From Eutreptiella sp. 'Long Island Sound 2002' (Eukaryota > Euglenozoa > Euglenophyceae > Eutreptiales > Eutreptiaceae), in NCBI GenBank assembly GCA_964036045.1, contig OZ038378.1, positions 145,045,767 to 145,109,766 of the forward strand: DNA of 64,000 nucleotides. Direction: 5' to 3'. Shown piece after piece: positions 1-9,638 of this stretch. Under the pieces are notes generated by a model. It was not told the DNA's origin and did not search any database. It saw only the letters and a list, made by a program, of their open reading frames with translations. Position 1 is the stretch's first letter. Each line of letters starts with the position of its first letter. The translations under genes and the position numbers were made by a program.

Positions 1-3000
1 GTCGGCCACGGATCGTCGTTGTCGGGGAAGGGGTGGCGTGGTCCGTGGTGCCCATGCCACGGCGTTGTGTGTGGCACCGTCAGGCGGCACGTGTCGCGGT
101 GTCGCAGCTTGGCGGTGCGCAGCGTGACGATTTTGCCCGGCGGGGACTGTAGTTGGACATGGGCCGCCCTGGGGCACGTGATGGGGTTGTACATCCCCAC
201 TCCCAGGGCGGCCAGGGCCCGGGGTATGCGGTGGACCCAGTCGCCTCCCGCCAGAGTTGCGAACTCCGGGACGGGGTAGTGCACCTCGGGACATATTCCG
301 TGCGCGCCGGCTATCTCCCAGAACATCTTGGTGACCTCGGCGCGCGCGGAGGTTGCGCGGTGGTGGACGAGTGTACCCACGAGGGCCACCGCTGCCTGCT
401 GGCACCGCGTGGGCACCCGTGTGAGCCCCAGGGTCCGGTCATCCTGCAGGCTGTCCCGCGAGGCGTCGAAGGCATACCGCGCCCTGTCCTTCGCGACCTG
501 GACCGTGATGTGGTCCAGGTGGCGTGCAGTGTCGGAGTCGTCGGCGATGAAAGGGGCGACGTACTGCGTCACCCCTCCGAGGATCGCCAGGATGACGTCC
601 TGCACCACTTTCGGTGGCGCGAGGGTGTTGAGGCACCAGTGGTGCACCGCCGCCAGGCGTAGCCGGTGCTTGCGCTGCAGGGAAAACTGCCCGTCCGGCT
701 GCAGCTGGAGTCCCAGGTAGGGGACGGAGTCCGCCGCTGGTACCCAGTACCACGGGTTTTCCAGGTGGGGGCAGAGGCGCAGCTGCAGGCCCGGGACTCC
801 CTCCGTGGTGGCCATGGCGCACTTGCGGGGGTTGAGCTCCATGCCCATCATCCCCAGGTACGCGGCCACCGCCTCCACGCCCTCGACGAAGTGCTGCAGC
901 GTGTGGGCCACCACCAGCAGGTCGTCGATATAGGCTTGGATGAGGCCGTGCTCGGCCCCTCCCGGCGGGCGCGGGCGGTGCCCCTGTGCCCTGAGCAGGG
1001 GCTCCAGGAGGAGCGCGTACAGCAGGGGGCTCTCGGGGTTGCCCTGCCGGACGCCGCGTAGCATGTAGACGGGCTGCGTTAGCCCGTGTGCTGTGACGAT
1101 GCGCAGCCTGGCGCACGTGTGGAGGAAGAGCAGGAGGTCGATGACGTCCGGCGGCACGGAGAGGTGGCGCAGGATGAGGTGGAGGGCGCCGTGTGGGGCG
1201 GTGTCGAAGGCCTTGCGGGCGTCAAAGGAGAAGACGTAGTTGGGCCTTCCCCGCTGGAGCTGCCGCTGCGCCATGAACAGCAGGGGGCCTGTGTTGGAGC
1301 CAGGGAGGGCCCCCTGCTGCCAGTCGCTGACCACTCCGTGCCGTGTGAGCACTTCCGTGATGCGCTGGGTGAGGGGGCCCGTGAGCAGCTTCATGTCCAG
1401 CTGGCCCAGGGCTATGGGCCTGTAGTCGTCCAGTCTGGCAGAGCCCGGTACCTTGGGGCTGAGCCAGATGTGCGCGTCTCTCCAGTGCATCGGCAGCGGG
1501 GCGCCGCGGAGGATGGCCCGGTAGGAATGGACCAGGAGCCACTGGACGGGTGCCGGGAGGGCCTTGATGAAACGGGCCTCCACGTGGTTAGGACCTGGGG
1601 CCTTGCCATCGGCCTTGTCCAGGGCGGACTTCAGGTCCTGCATGGAGTACTGCTGGACCTGTGTCCAGGCCCCCTCAGGGACCCGGGGGACGTGGCGGCC
1701 GAGGACCGCCTGGAAACCCGGGAGGTCCACCGGGCGTTTGTCATACAGTTCTCGCCAGAAGGCGCGAACTGCGAACATCACGTCGTGGGCCTCCGTGAGG
1801 AGCGTTTGGGTGTTGGGAACCCGCACGTTCCAGAGGCCTGACGGGCCTGGGGCCTCTACCTCTATGGCTCCCCGCACGGCTTTCCATCGCTGGGCGATGT
1901 CGGGGGCGTGGCGGCGCCAGAAGTCCTTGATGGCGCGCTTGCGGTCTGTCGCCAGGAGGGCGCGGAGCTGGCGAATGTCCTCCTCGAGGGCGGCTGCTTG
2001 CCTCTCCAGCTCCTCCTGTAGCTGGCCCTGCGTGGTCGGGCAGAACCAGGGCGACACACCCTGCAGCTCCTCCGTGAGCCGGAGCGCCGCCTCGGACCGG
2101 ATGCCATGCCTGGCCGCGTCCGCCTGGTACGCTGCCGGCGCGCGCGCTGCCAGGGTGTCATAGCGGAGGACCGCTGCCTGGAGCTGCTTTCCGCTCTCCG
2201 GGAGGTCCCCCTCAGCCGGGTCCGTTCCCGCCGGAGACGGCTGCCGGCGTCCCACCACGCGCGCCAGGGCGTCATGCGTCGCGTGGAGGTGTTCGAACAC
2301 CTTGTCCACCGCGGCCGCGGGCATGGACCCGTAGTCGTGCTGCTCTGCGGGACCCAGCCAGGGCGCCAGGGAGGGTTCATCCTGCGCGGCGGTGACCGCC
2401 GCCCACAGGCAGTGTTGGACGGGCGCGGCCTCGGCATCGTACGGGAGGAGGCGGCCCTCCGTGTGGCTGTAGGGGGTGGGCATCGCCGCGCGCCCCGCTG
2501 CGCTGAGGAGACCCGGCAGGGCCAGGCGGACCGGGAGATGGTCCGAGCCGACCACCTGGGGGTGTGCCATGCCGCGAGCCCAGACGCTTTCCCGCAGGGA
2601 CCACGGCAGGAGGGGCTCGTTGACCAGGAAGGTGTCCACCCTGTGCTGGGACGGGTGGAGCGTGGGGGTCATGTCCTCCTCGCCGCCTGCCGCGGCCCTT
2701 CGGAAGCCGCAGGCCTCCCAGCCCGCTCGGAAATGCTCCGTGGCCGGGTTGGCGGGGATATCCATGTAGATGTTGGTGTCGCCGGCGATGACCACCGGGT
2801 GCCTCCCGCCGAGGCTGCGTGCCGTGGCATACATTTGTATGTCGGCCCAGAACGCCGCCCGTCCCGCCCACGGGGAGCAGCCTGCTTGCGGCCCGTGGAC
2901 GTTGATGAGGGTGAGGCCTCCCCCGTCCGTGCGGATCTCTAGGGCCGCGGCCTTCCCGGGGACAATTTCCGTGAAGCTGAGCACCTCGTGCTCCGCCACG

Positions 3001-3332
3001 TACTTGCTGCTGACCGCGGTGAGGAGGCCCCCCCCTCTCGAGGTGGAGGTGGCTCCCGTCTCCGCCAGCCGGCTGCTGAAGAAGGCGGTGTACCCCTTGT
3101 CCCGGAGCGCTGCGGCCACGTGCATCTCCTGCGCCCTGGTGGCGATCCCCGTTTCCTGGAGCATGATGGCAAAGCCCCCCTTCTGGGGCAGCATGCCGGT
3201 GATGAGGTGCTCCTTGTCGGTGCAGGCCGCCGGCCCCCGGCGCCGCCGGAGTGTGTCCCGGAGGGACCGGTCTGGCGACACGAGGCCGTTGCGCAGGTTC
3301 CACGAGAGGAGCCACAGGGCGTCGCCCGTCAT
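1..3332 (-). CDS. LINE-A ORF2: apurinic endonuclease plus reverse transcriptase (3' partial)
   Basis: ORF2 nicks target DNA and reverse-transcribes the element RNA. From the ATG at 3332 the frame stays open for about 1,110 codons and leaves the window without a stop. The N-terminal 280 residues carry APE motifs: WNLRNG, the QETG glutamate, GDTN and a closing GSDHLPV. The RT follows, with motif A FSFDARKAFDTAPH, motif B GVRQGNPESP and the catalytic YIDD near nucleotide 925. A 250-residue post-RT region reaches the edge, so no RNase H domain can be judged. The ATG lies four codons after an in-frame TGA that ends ORF1. All catalytic residues seen are intact, so this copy could be functional if its missing end is complete. 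The family is secure; the clade is not. Confidence 0.88.
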   Translation of the reverse strand, partial: MTGDALWLLSWNLRNGLVSPDRSLRDTLRRRRGPAACTDKEHLITGMLPQKGGFAIMLQETGIATRAQEMHVAAALRDKGYTAFFSSRLAETGATSTSRGGGLLTAVSSKYVAEHEVLSFTEIVPGKAAALEIRTDGGGLTLINVHGPQAGCSPWAGRAAFWADIQMYATARSLGGRHPVVIAGDTNIYMDIPANPATEHFRAGWEACGFRRAAAGGEEDMTPTLHPSQHRVDTFLVNEPLLPWSLRESVWARGMAHPQVVGSDHLPVRLALPGLLSAAGRAAMPTPYSHTEGRLLPYDAEAAPVQHCLWAAVTAAQDEPSLAPWLGPAEQHDYGSMPAAAVDKVFEHLHATHDALARVVGRRQPSPAGTDPAEGDLPESGKQLQAAVLRYDTLAARAPAAYQADAARHGIRSEAALRLTEELQGVSPWFCPTTQGQLQEELERQAAALEEDIRQLRALLATDRKRAIKDFWRRHAPDIAQRWKAVRGAIEVEAPGPSGLWNVRVPNTQTLLTEAHDVMFAVRAFWRELYDKRPVDLPGFQAVLGRHVPRVPEGAWTQVQQYSMQDLKSALDKADGKAPGPNHVEARFIKALPAPVQWLLVHSYRAILRGAPLPMHWRDAHIWLSPKVPGSARLDDYRPIALGQLDMKLLTGPLTQRITEVLTRHGVVSDWQQGALPGSNTGPLLFMAQRQLQRGRPNYVFSFDARKAFDTAPHGALHLILRHLSVPPDVIDLLLFLHTCARLRIVTAHGLTQPVYMLRGVRQGNPESPLLYALLLEPLLRAQGHRPRPPGGAEHGLIQAYIDDLLVVAHTLQHFVEGVEAVAAYLGMMGMELNPRKCAMATTEGVPGLQLRLCPHLENPWYWVPAADSVPYLGLQLQPDGQFSLQRKHRLRLAAVHHWCLNTLAPPKVVQDVILAILGGVTQYVAPFIADDSDTARHLDHITVQVAKDRARYAFDASRDSLQDDRTLGLTRVPTRCQQAAVALVGTLVHHRATSARAEVTKMFWEIAGAHGICPEVHYPVPEFATLAGGDWVHRIPRALAALGVGMYNPITCPRAAHVQLQSPPGKIVTLRTAKLRHRDTCRLTVPHTTPWHGHHGPRHPFPDNDDPWP

Positions 3333-3344
3333 GTCCTCCTGGAG

Positions 3345-4304
3345 TCAGCCATCCCGCATCGGCATCGCCGCCGGGTTCGCTGGCGCAGCCAGGGCATCTG
3401 GGTGCGCCGTATCCGCTGAGCCCGTTCCCAGCGGGGCCCACAGGGGGGCCCGGGGGACCGGGGGAGCCGGGGGGGCCAGGGGGGCCAGCCCCGCGGGGAT
3501 GGACATGGACCCTGGTGGGGCCGCACCGCCGGCCCCCGGGGCCGCTCCGGGTGCCTCCTCATCTCCATCTGCGTGGTCGGCTGCCTGGGGCGGGGGGCGC
3601 CGGGTGTACGGGGCGTGCCATGGGAACCTCCGTGCTCTCCCCTGCAGGATGTTGGTGGCCGCCTCCTTGTCGTCCGTCGGGGCCGCGGCGTACACCGCGT
3701 GCCACGCCAGGTGTTCCAGCATTGCCCCGCTGGTGTAGTACTTGTCCGCACACAGGGGGCATTTCGTCGGCTCCGTGGCCCCTCGCGCCGGGGGGAGCGG
3801 CGCCGACTTCCAAATGGCGCCCTCCGCCGCTGGTTCGAAGGGCAGGTTGGCCAGCGGCCCCGTGTGTGGTGCCAGCGTGCGGCCCGGGGCCGCCGCATTG
3901 AGGGCTCGCGTCGCGGGCGCGGGCCCGAGACGTCGGATGGCATCGCGCTGCGCGTCTGCTTGCAGCCACGTTTGCCAGTGCGTGGAGCCGATTTGGCGGT
4001 CGGGCTTGCCCCTGCATCACAGGTCGTTGAAGGCCTGTAGCCAGTGGTACACCGCGGTCGGGACCGCCAGCTGGAGCTCCAGGTCGGCGGGGTGCGCCGC
4101 TGCCGGCCACACTCCCGGCCTCGCCGCCCGGGCGTTGTCCTTCAGCCTGACCTGGAGCAGGAGGGCGTGGTGTTCGCCCTCCCGCAGCGCCTTGATGATC
4201 ATGCGGGTGCAGTCTGCCACGCGGATCACGGCTTCGGGCCCCGGCAGGCGTTCGGGGTCGCAGGCGACGATGTGCGCGTCCGCCGGGCTGAACATGCAGA
4301 CCAC
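3345..4304 (-). CDS. LINE-A ORF1-like protein with C2H2 zinc finger, interrupted by one TGA
   Basis: This frame is the same as ORF2 and precedes it. An ATG at 4304 opens 95 codons ending in TGA at 4017-4019. The frame then stays open for 223 codons to a second TGA at 3345-3347. The second part contains a clean C2H2 finger (CPLC, 12 residues, HLAWH) near nucleotides 3705-3762, followed by a Pro/Ala-rich tail. LINE ORF1 proteins bind element RNA or DNA, and zinc fingers occur in several clades, so an ORF1 role is inferred from position and the finger. The TGA at 4017 may be a mutation, or the finger ORF may start downstream at a non-ATG codon. Amino-acid composition and GC match ORF2, supporting one element. 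Confidence 0.6.
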
Positions 4305-4319
4305 CTACTATGCGCGCGT

Positions 4320-5244
4320 GCGGCCATTTTTTTTGCGCCTGTGACCACCTGATGCGATGACTTGTGCGGATGAGCTGCAAGCCACTATATTTATCCTGCA
4401 CATGCTTTTGCATACACTTTTGCAACTCCTTCCACTGCCGTGCCCCATTGTACAAGCCTCTATGCCAATTGACGGCCGCCAAGTAATCAACATGGGTTGG
4501 GCCAGCAGCCGCCAATGCAAGACCCAACTTGCGCTGCAACACGTGGCACGGCTCACCGAATGGTGTCATCAACACTAACCAATTCCCAATCAAGGCAAAC
4601 ACATTGCTCTCAATGATAGAGACATCAACAACCTGCCGCGCGCTGGCACCTCGCACACCAAGGTTAGAAGCCCCGTCCACTGCAAAGGTCACTACCCTCC
4701 TTGCCCACCAATCCCGGTCAGGAATCCAGGACAGCAGGACGCATTCCAGCTGCGTTGCAACCTCATGCGCATCACCACAGGCCACATCCACGACACCAAG
4801 GAACACCTCACACATGCCCCCAAGGCCAGTCCCCGGGAAAAAAAGCACAATGGCGTACTCATTGATGCGATGCCTCTGCCTATCCGGGCCGTCAAGCAAC
4901 AGTGCAATGAACGGTGCCAAAAATAAGGTGTGCGTTACCTCAGCTTGCATGGCATCATGCATTGCTGCAATAGCCTTCTCAACTATCCACCGCCGTGATG
5001 CATGGTGCCCAGGGGCAGATGTCAGAGAGCAGTGCAGAAGGATGCGCTCACTTATAGCACGGATGGAAGTGCACTTGCTTAACCCAATATACACCTCAAC
5101 CAACCGTGACAGAATGGCTGCCTCAGCATCCGACACTGCCACACCAATGTCCATGGCTTCCCCCGTGAGGAAATCAACGTTCCCTCTCACCACGTCAGCT
5201 GTGGCACCAGCAGTGGGCACAATGCGCGATATCGCTCTGCACAA
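4320..5244 (-). pseudogene. hAT-like transposase fragment (ZNF862/DUF4371 type), truncated
   Basis: An open frame of about 300 codons runs from 5244 to the LINE-A junction. It resembles the RNase-H-fold core of hAT-superfamily transposases and their ZNF862-like relatives. A segment reading RVVTFAVDGASNLGVRG matches the conserved TDGA-type strand carrying a catalytic Asp. A PCHVLQRKLGLALA segment follows about 55 residues later, like the Cys-His block of hAT proteins. The first codon is TTG, so no true start is visible and the N-terminus lies in broken frames to the right. The C-terminus is cut by LINE-A; beyond about 4320 the same frame is only a shadow of LINE-A. The hAT assignment rests on motif order and could be wrong. 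Confidence 0.45.
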
Positions 5245-5880
5245 TGCAGCTTGACACTGTCCTCGGCTAGTCGGTGGTGGTGCCCTGGCCTACGCAGATT
5301 CTTTCGCGTTGATGTTGTGTCACGTGATAACCCCAAGTGGCTTTCCAACACCTCCTTCAGCCACGTTTTTGGGCCAGAGGTCTTCATGCGCATCCCTACA
5401 GCATATGTTTCCAGTACCAAGGCTTCACTGTTCTTAGGGGGATGCGCCACCCCAGGAATGCCACACACATTAGCGCACGCAAAACATACACACTCAACAC
5501 CCCCACTTGTCGTGAACTAATACTGCCAATGAGCGGCTACAAACATTTGTAGTGTCTTCGGACCACTGTCAAGTTGCATGGGAGTGGCTCGCATCAACAC
5601 GCACAATGCATCCTTCCCTGATGCGGCCAATGCAACAGACCTCAACCTGTCCTGCTCCACCGACTGTGCCACTGACGATTGTGACATGCCATGCTCTGCA
5701 TGGGGCGCATCCCACTCTTTTGCATGCCGTGCCCTAAGCTGCATCTGGTGTGCTTCAACACGCACTCTCAGATGCCTTGCCACTCACACCTTGCGCTTCT
5801 GCAGCAACTGTGCCACTGCCTGAACAAATTTTGAGGACGTTTGTAGCGTCGCCGAGGCGGCCACACACAGCTCATCAGGC

Positions 5881-6122
5881 ATGCTCTTGGCATGCATACT
5901 CATGTTCCGGTCCCCTACCCTTGATGCACTCTGTGTTGCAGTTGGGGAAGGGGGGGGTGCGCCTCGTGCCAGCGCTGTGGCTGGCACAGAGGCGTCCATA
6001 GGCACGCTCTGGGCATGCATAGGCCTGTTCTTCCTGTACCCAACCCTTGATGCACCCTGTGTTGAAGGAGGGGGGGGGGGGCGCACCTGGTGCCAGCGCC
6101 ATGGCTGGCACCGAGGGGTCAA
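5881..6122. repeat. Tandem duplication, two units of about 122 bp
   Basis: Two adjacent units share 'cccttgatgcac', a G run, 'gtgccagcgc' and 'tggctggcac'. The G runs (9 and 14 bases) encode proline on the minus strand. The second unit ends at the target duplication of LTR element 1. Confidence 0.7.
6118..6122. repeat. Target-site duplication of LTR element 1, left copy (GTCAA)
   Basis: GTCAA directly precedes the left LTR and recurs at 33661-33665 directly after the right LTR. A 5-bp duplication is normal for Ty3/gypsy elements and fixes the outer boundaries. Confidence 0.8.
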
Positions 6123-6909
6123 AGTAAGAAAAAGTGCTTTTCCAATGCTTTGAGGCATACGCTAGTTGTATTAGAGATGCACTGAGCACACAGGCATTTG
6201 TATCTTAGTATTGGCCCAACCAAAAGTGGTGATAACACATTTTGACCTATGGAACCAAACACTAAATCAGGTTATGGAGTGGACCCCTTAATCCCCTATC
6301 AATGTGAGGCAATGCATCTTTTCCTGAGTTGACTGAGAACTGACATATCCAGGGCAGAGCCTATGAATTTATCTATGTTTTCTCATGAACTCTTAGCTGT
6401 CCTAGTGGTATGCACCCTAGGGGGCTGGGCACCTCTTTTTGAGAGGTCCTGGGTTCAATTCCCGGTCAGCCTAGCTAGGTAGGAAGATCCCATGTGACAT
6501 GGCAGTGACCTCATCGCCACATGCCCTGCCACCTCAGCACATATGGGACCTGAAACAAAGAGTGCACATCTCCTGAGATTGCACTATGGAGATAGAGTGA
6601 CCATTGGGCAGTTTTCGAACTCTTTTTCCAAAACATTTCAGCTATCTTTTTGAATATGCAATCAGATGTGCCTTGAGTTGCAGTTTCTGTGAATATCCTT
6701 TCATCGTTCACTGTTTACACTGCAGCCCTTCATGCTTTGATCCTGATTCTCTTCTACTTGCTTACCTCTGGCTTGGGCCATCCTGGATTGATTGTATTTC
6801 AGCAACCAAAACATTTTCATCTTCAAAAACAAGCAGCAGGAAACCCTACACCAGCAGCAAGCAACAGGAGAGGCACAAACACAGTGTTGAAAGCACTAGA
6901 AAACCTTCT
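6123..6909 (+). repeat. 5' LTR of element 1
   Basis: This 787-bp copy matches 32874-33660 without net indels (constant offset 26751). It does not show the usual TG...CA ends; it begins AGTAAG and ends CTTCT, next to the primer site. It carries a tRNA-like module near 6394-6465. The last base of the LTR and the first of the primer site overlap by one, so the end may be 6908. Confidence 0.88.
6394..6465 (+). promoter_or_regulatory. tRNA-like module (A- and B-box-like sequences) within the 5' LTR
   Basis: An A-box-like TAGCTGTCCTAGTGG (6394-6408), a 5-bp hairpin ACCTC/GAGGT with a 7-base loop (6431-6447) and a T-arm CTGGG-TTCAATT-CCCGG (6449-6465) occur in tRNA order. The B-box-like GGTTCAATTCC is at 6452-6462. 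The flanks do not pair as an acceptor stem and the spacing before the first hairpin is too long for an ordinary tRNA. I therefore call it tRNA-derived, possibly a Pol III promoter or a SINE remnant, not a tRNA gene. Confidence 0.5.
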
Positions 6910-6920
6910 GGTAGCAGAGG
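6909..6920 (+). promoter_or_regulatory. Primer-binding site, initiator-Met tRNA type
   Basis: TGGTAGCAGAGG abuts the LTR. It is complementary to the 3' end of eukaryotic initiator methionine tRNA, a common primer of LTR retrotransposons. It marks the start of minus-strand DNA synthesis. Confidence 0.75.
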
Positions 6921-7008
6921 CGGACTGTCTCTGCGTACCGGCAGCAACCCCGTGCCGTACAACCAGTGCACCGAGAGCAGTCACATATAAGCAGAAGGGC
7001 GAACGAAG

Positions 7009-7497
7009 ATGGACACAAGGAAAGAGGACGCCGACGTGAAGACAGCGCCTGAGGCACCAGCAAGGCCAGCACCTGGTGAACCTGGACCTGGACCTAGCGC
7101 TGTACCTTCGGAGCCCTTACATGGGCCAGTGGACGTGGCGGAGGACTCGTTGGAGGGACTGCAGTCGGCCTTCCGGGCCCTCTCAGTCGAGGAGGTGGTC
7201 ACTCATCCTGTGAAGAGGAAGAGAGAGAGCGAGGAGGATGCTGGAGAAGGCATAGCAGACGAAGGAGAAGACCAAGGGCAAGACCTGACGAATGAGCCTA
7301 CCTTCGAAGGCGCACCAAGCGCTTCTGGCCTCCACGCATCACACTCTCCTATGACCACCACACTCCCAATTCCAGACCCAGCCGCTGCAACATCCACACC
7401 CATGACCAAACCCACGCTAGTGGACGGGTCAAGTGCGATCTGCTCCTGCAGTGCTGCAAGACCAAGTACCTGGAGAAGCAGGTCGGGCAGATCGTGA
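7009..7497 (+). CDS. Element 1 gag, N-terminal part (acidic, Pro-rich)
   Basis: This ATG-started frame encodes 162 residues, rich in Pro, Glu and Ala with an acidic patch (near 7225-7290). It lies where Gag should begin, about 90 bp after the primer site. Near 7430 the coding sense moves to another frame: the Cys-rich text KCDLLLQCC leads there without a stop into the main Gag segment. The last 20 residues of this frame are therefore probably shadow. Either a one-base frameshift mutation or a programmed shift separates the two parts; given the other damage, mutation is more likely. Confidence 0.6.
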   Translation: MDTRKEDADVKTAPEAPARPAPGEPGPGPSAVPSEPLHGPVDVAEDSLEGLQSAFRALSVEEVVTHPVKRKRESEEDAGEGIADEGEDQGQDLTNEPTFEGAPSASGLHASHSPMTTTLPIPDPAAATSTPMTKPTLVDGSSAICSCSAARPSTWRSRSGRS

Positions 7498-8594
7498 CTA
7501 ACTCCGCCACCTTTGCCGATGTGTTGGTTGCCTTGGAGAGGCAGTACCCGACCTACGAAACCGACCTCTCCATCAGGGCCGAGATCCAGAGCCTGCCCGT
7601 GCTGCCCAACAATCCCAAACCTGGCAGGGTCTCTGAGTCGTTGGCTGACCTGGATCACTGGGCTAGGCGATTGACGCCCGGTTCCTACAGCAGCGACAAC
7701 CTGCTCTTCTGGTTGGTGGCTAAGCTCCCTCGAGAGCTGTGGGACGAGTGCCGTTCAACGGCAGAGCGCAAGGCTAGATCCCTCCGCTACAAGGATCTGT
7801 GCGTGCTACTCCTGGAGCTGGCGCTGGGGAAAGAAAGCGACCAGCACTTGAACAACTACCGTCCTGGAGGAGGAGGCTCTGGAGGTCATGGCAAAGGGTA
7901 CCAAGTGGCCAGACCTGGGCAGGGGACTACCCCCAAACACGCTCACGCCCGTATCATGGAGAACGTCAAGGAGCTCTTCTGGTGTGATGCCAGAGACGAG
8001 CAGGGCCACCTGCAGCATGCCCCTGACTGCGAGCAGCGAGACTGCTTCGTAGTCCAGGGGAAGCAGCAGGAGAAGAACACCGGCGCCAAAGCAAAGCTGC
8101 CGGATCATTACAGATGCACCATCACGTGTGCCTTCTGTGGGAAGAGGAAGCACTACGAGGATGAGTGCTACCATAAGCAACGCCTATCGGCGAAGCTTAA
8201 GGGTGAAGATCCTGGCAAAGGCTCAGGCAAAGGTGGAGGCAAAGGCAAAGGCAACGACTCCGGCAAGGGCAAGTCGAAAGGACGTGGACAAGGGCAAGAC
8301 AAGAGTCAAGGTGGACGAGGAGGAGGCGCTAACCGCCAGCCAGACAAGGACAACAAGAACCAGGACAAGAACGGAGGCAACCCCAACCCTAATCCAGGGG
8401 GGAACTCCGAGCCCTCTGGAGGGCAGTCTGGTCTGACCACACGCTCACAAATGCAGTCCCAGAAAGAACAAGGAGCCAAGCGGGAGCACGAAGGTGGTGA
8501 TGACGGCAACGCTAAGAAGAGAAGCCGTTTCATGCGGATGGCCCGCAAATTGCGGAACAAGGGGTTCGAGGTGACCTGTCCCGCGAGGTTCTGA
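7494..8594 (+). CDS. Element 1 gag: capsid and CCHC nucleocapsid
   Basis: The protein packages element RNA into virus-like particles. A helical capsid-like region (first 120 residues) precedes a classical zinc knuckle CAFCGKRKHYEDEC (C-x2-C-x4-H-x4-C, near 8130-8172). A long Gly/Lys-rich basic tail follows (about 8205-8340), typical of nucleocapsid RNA binding. The listed first codon is GTG, so translation really enters from the 7009 frame. The frame ends with TGA at 8592 and continues in phase directly into the protease. Confidence 0.75.
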   Translation: MTNSATFADVLVALERQYPTYETDLSIRAEIQSLPVLPNNPKPGRVSESLADLDHWARRLTPGSYSSDNLLFWLVAKLPRELWDECRSTAERKARSLRYKDLCVLLLELALGKESDQHLNNYRPGGGGSGGHGKGYQVARPGQGTTPKHAHARIMENVKELFWCDARDEQGHLQHAPDCEQRDCFVVQGKQQEKNTGAKAKLPDHYRCTITCAFCGKRKHYEDECYHKQRLSAKLKGEDPGKGSGKGGGKGKGNDSGKGKSKGRGQGQDKSQGGRGGGANRQPDKDNKNQDKNGGNPNPNPGGNSEPSGGQSGLTTRSQMQSQKEQGAKREHEGGDDGNAKKRSRFMRMARKLRNKGFEVTCPARF

Positions 8595-9431
8595 CAGGGA
8601 CTCTCCGGTGGCACCCAAGACCTGGTGTTTTGGGTACGTATCCGACTAGGGGGACGCAAATACCTGGGGGTATTGGATACTGGCGCCACCATATCTATAG
8701 TGGCCAAGAAAATTTTACCTTGTGGGAGCCTGAAGAACACCATGACCACCGCGGCTATACGCATGGGGGATGGACATGTGGTGCACAGCTGCGGGGACTG
8801 TGAAGTGGAGGTACCTATGGGCTCCCGGACTATCGCCCATCGGTTCTATGTGATGGACACTGAGGCCTTCGACTGTGTATTGGGGACTGACTTCTTCGTG
8901 CAGCACTCCCAGATACAATCCCTGACGCTGCAAGCGCCCTACCTCCTCTACGTGGACCACGGCAGTGGCAAAGAGTCTGTGCCACTGGAGCAGTCGGAAC
9001 ATACCTCGAGTTACCTGAGGCTATCGAAGGAGGAGCCCTCGAACATGATGGCGGCCTCCAAAACTGAGGACTATCAACTATTGGGGGAAGTCCTAGACCA
9101 AGGTCTGAAGGAGTTGGGTTACTCTAGAGAAGACCTGAGTGTGGAGTTGTTCGCCAGCGACAAGCAGCATGTACTGGACCTTTACTGCAGCAAGGGGAAG
9201 AACTGCAGCTACAAATTTTACTGGCCCTCTTTCGGTAGGGCCTACGGGAACCCCAGGTTCCGTGAACTGGGGAAGGTCCTGACCAAGGTGGCCTTGGAAC
9301 GTTCCCGTATGGTCCTGTGTTCCCCCGATTGGGGAGCCCATGGGGGCAACGAGTACTGGCAAAACCTCTTGGACAGGCTGACTATCAGCTCTGTTCGGCT
9401 ACCTGATGAGGCCATCTACGTGCCTCTGTGA
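8595..9431 (+). CDS. Element 1 aspartic protease and following segment
   Basis: The in-phase continuation after the gag TGA encodes a retropepsin-like protease that would cleave the Gag-Pol polyprotein. The catalytic triad is seen as VLDTGATISIV (near 8672-8705), followed by a flap-like Gly-rich region and CVLGTDFFV (near 8874-8900), the usual second conserved block. About 150 further residues of unknown role reach a TGA at 9429. There is no clear ATG at the start, so expression presumably needs readthrough or reinitiation. The domain is intact by eye. Confidence 0.7.
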   Translation, partial: QGLSGGTQDLVFWVRIRLGGRKYLGVLDTGATISIVAKKILPCGSLKNTMTTAAIRMGDGHVVHSCGDCEVEVPMGSRTIAHRFYVMDTEAFDCVLGTDFFVQHSQIQSLTLQAPYLLYVDHGSGKESVPLEQSEHTSSYLRLSKEEPSNMMAASKTEDYQLLGEVLDQGLKELGYSREDLSVELFASDKQHVLDLYCSKGKNCSYKFYWPSFGRAYGNPRFRELGKVLTKVALERSRMVLCSPDWGAHGGNEYWQNLLDRLTISSVRLPDEAIYVPL

Positions 9432-9635
9432 CGTAAGACGCCTATTGGGAAACCCGGATGGGGGAGTATGCTCAGCGTGGTGGACGGAGGTCTTACCTCC
9501 ATCCCCTGGGAGGATCTGGACCCGACTCTGGTCCAGGCTATACAACGAGAAAGCGATGGACTCGCCTTGGGTGACTTGAAGGATCGACTAGGACCTCAAG
9601 ATGCTATTGAGACTATACCCGGAGCAGATGAGTAA
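9432..9635 (+). CDS. Element 1 short in-phase segment between two stops
   Basis: This 67-codon stretch stays in the frame of protease and pol, bounded by TGA (9429) and TAA (9633). Its composition looks coding (for example LSVVDGGLTSIPWEDLDP). It probably belonged to one continuous polyprotein before the stops arose, or is read through. Confidence 0.45.
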   Translation, partial: RKTPIGKPGWGSMLSVVDGGLTSIPWEDLDPTLVQAIQRESDGLALGDLKDRLGPQDAIETIPGADE

Positions 9636-9638
9636 GTC

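Larger units (their letters stand above)
1..4320 (-). mobile_element. LINE-A: non-LTR retrotransposon, 3' end beyond the window
   Basis: The very GC-rich minus-strand sequence from about 4320 down to the left edge encodes a zinc-finger ORF1 and an APE-plus-RT ORF2 in one frame. Composition drops sharply near 4320, where a short A-run (read on the minus strand) joins the hAT-like sequence. That junction is probably the 5' end of this copy. The 3' end, tail and target duplication lie off the window. No spliced-leader-like sequence is visible at the 5' junction, so the copy may be 5'-truncated. Confidence 0.85.
5187..6122 (-). pseudogene. Degenerate coding remnant upstream of the hAT-like fragment
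   Basis: On the minus strand one frame runs from 6158 (inside the flanking LTR) to 5187, broken by stops at 5784 and 5517. It contains a Cys-rich stretch (CVCFACANVCG, near 5470) and a Lys/Arg-rich helical stretch near 5790. It then shifts frame into the hAT-like segment near 5244. The Cys pairs could be a decayed BED-type finger, common at the N-terminus of hAT transposases, but the spacing is not diagnostic. The right part is built from two tandem copies of a Pro-rich unit. I take this as the decayed N-terminal half of the same gene or transposon. Confidence 0.35.

Noticed and set aside
439-3441. Several 190-350-codon minus-strand ORFs opposite and beside the left LINE
   Set aside because: Arg/Pro/Ala-rich shadows of GC-rich coding sequence; the true frame contains the APE and RT motifs and runs off the edge.
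3559-4319. C-terminal half of the long minus-strand ORF 3559-5244
   Set aside because: Left of about 4320 it is a shadow of LINE-A; the zinc finger and ORF2 lie in another frame.
6394-6465. A genuine tRNA-Lys(UUU) gene
   Set aside because: The loop could read TTT, but there is no acceptor stem and the D-arm to anticodon spacing is too long; it also sits within both LTRs.
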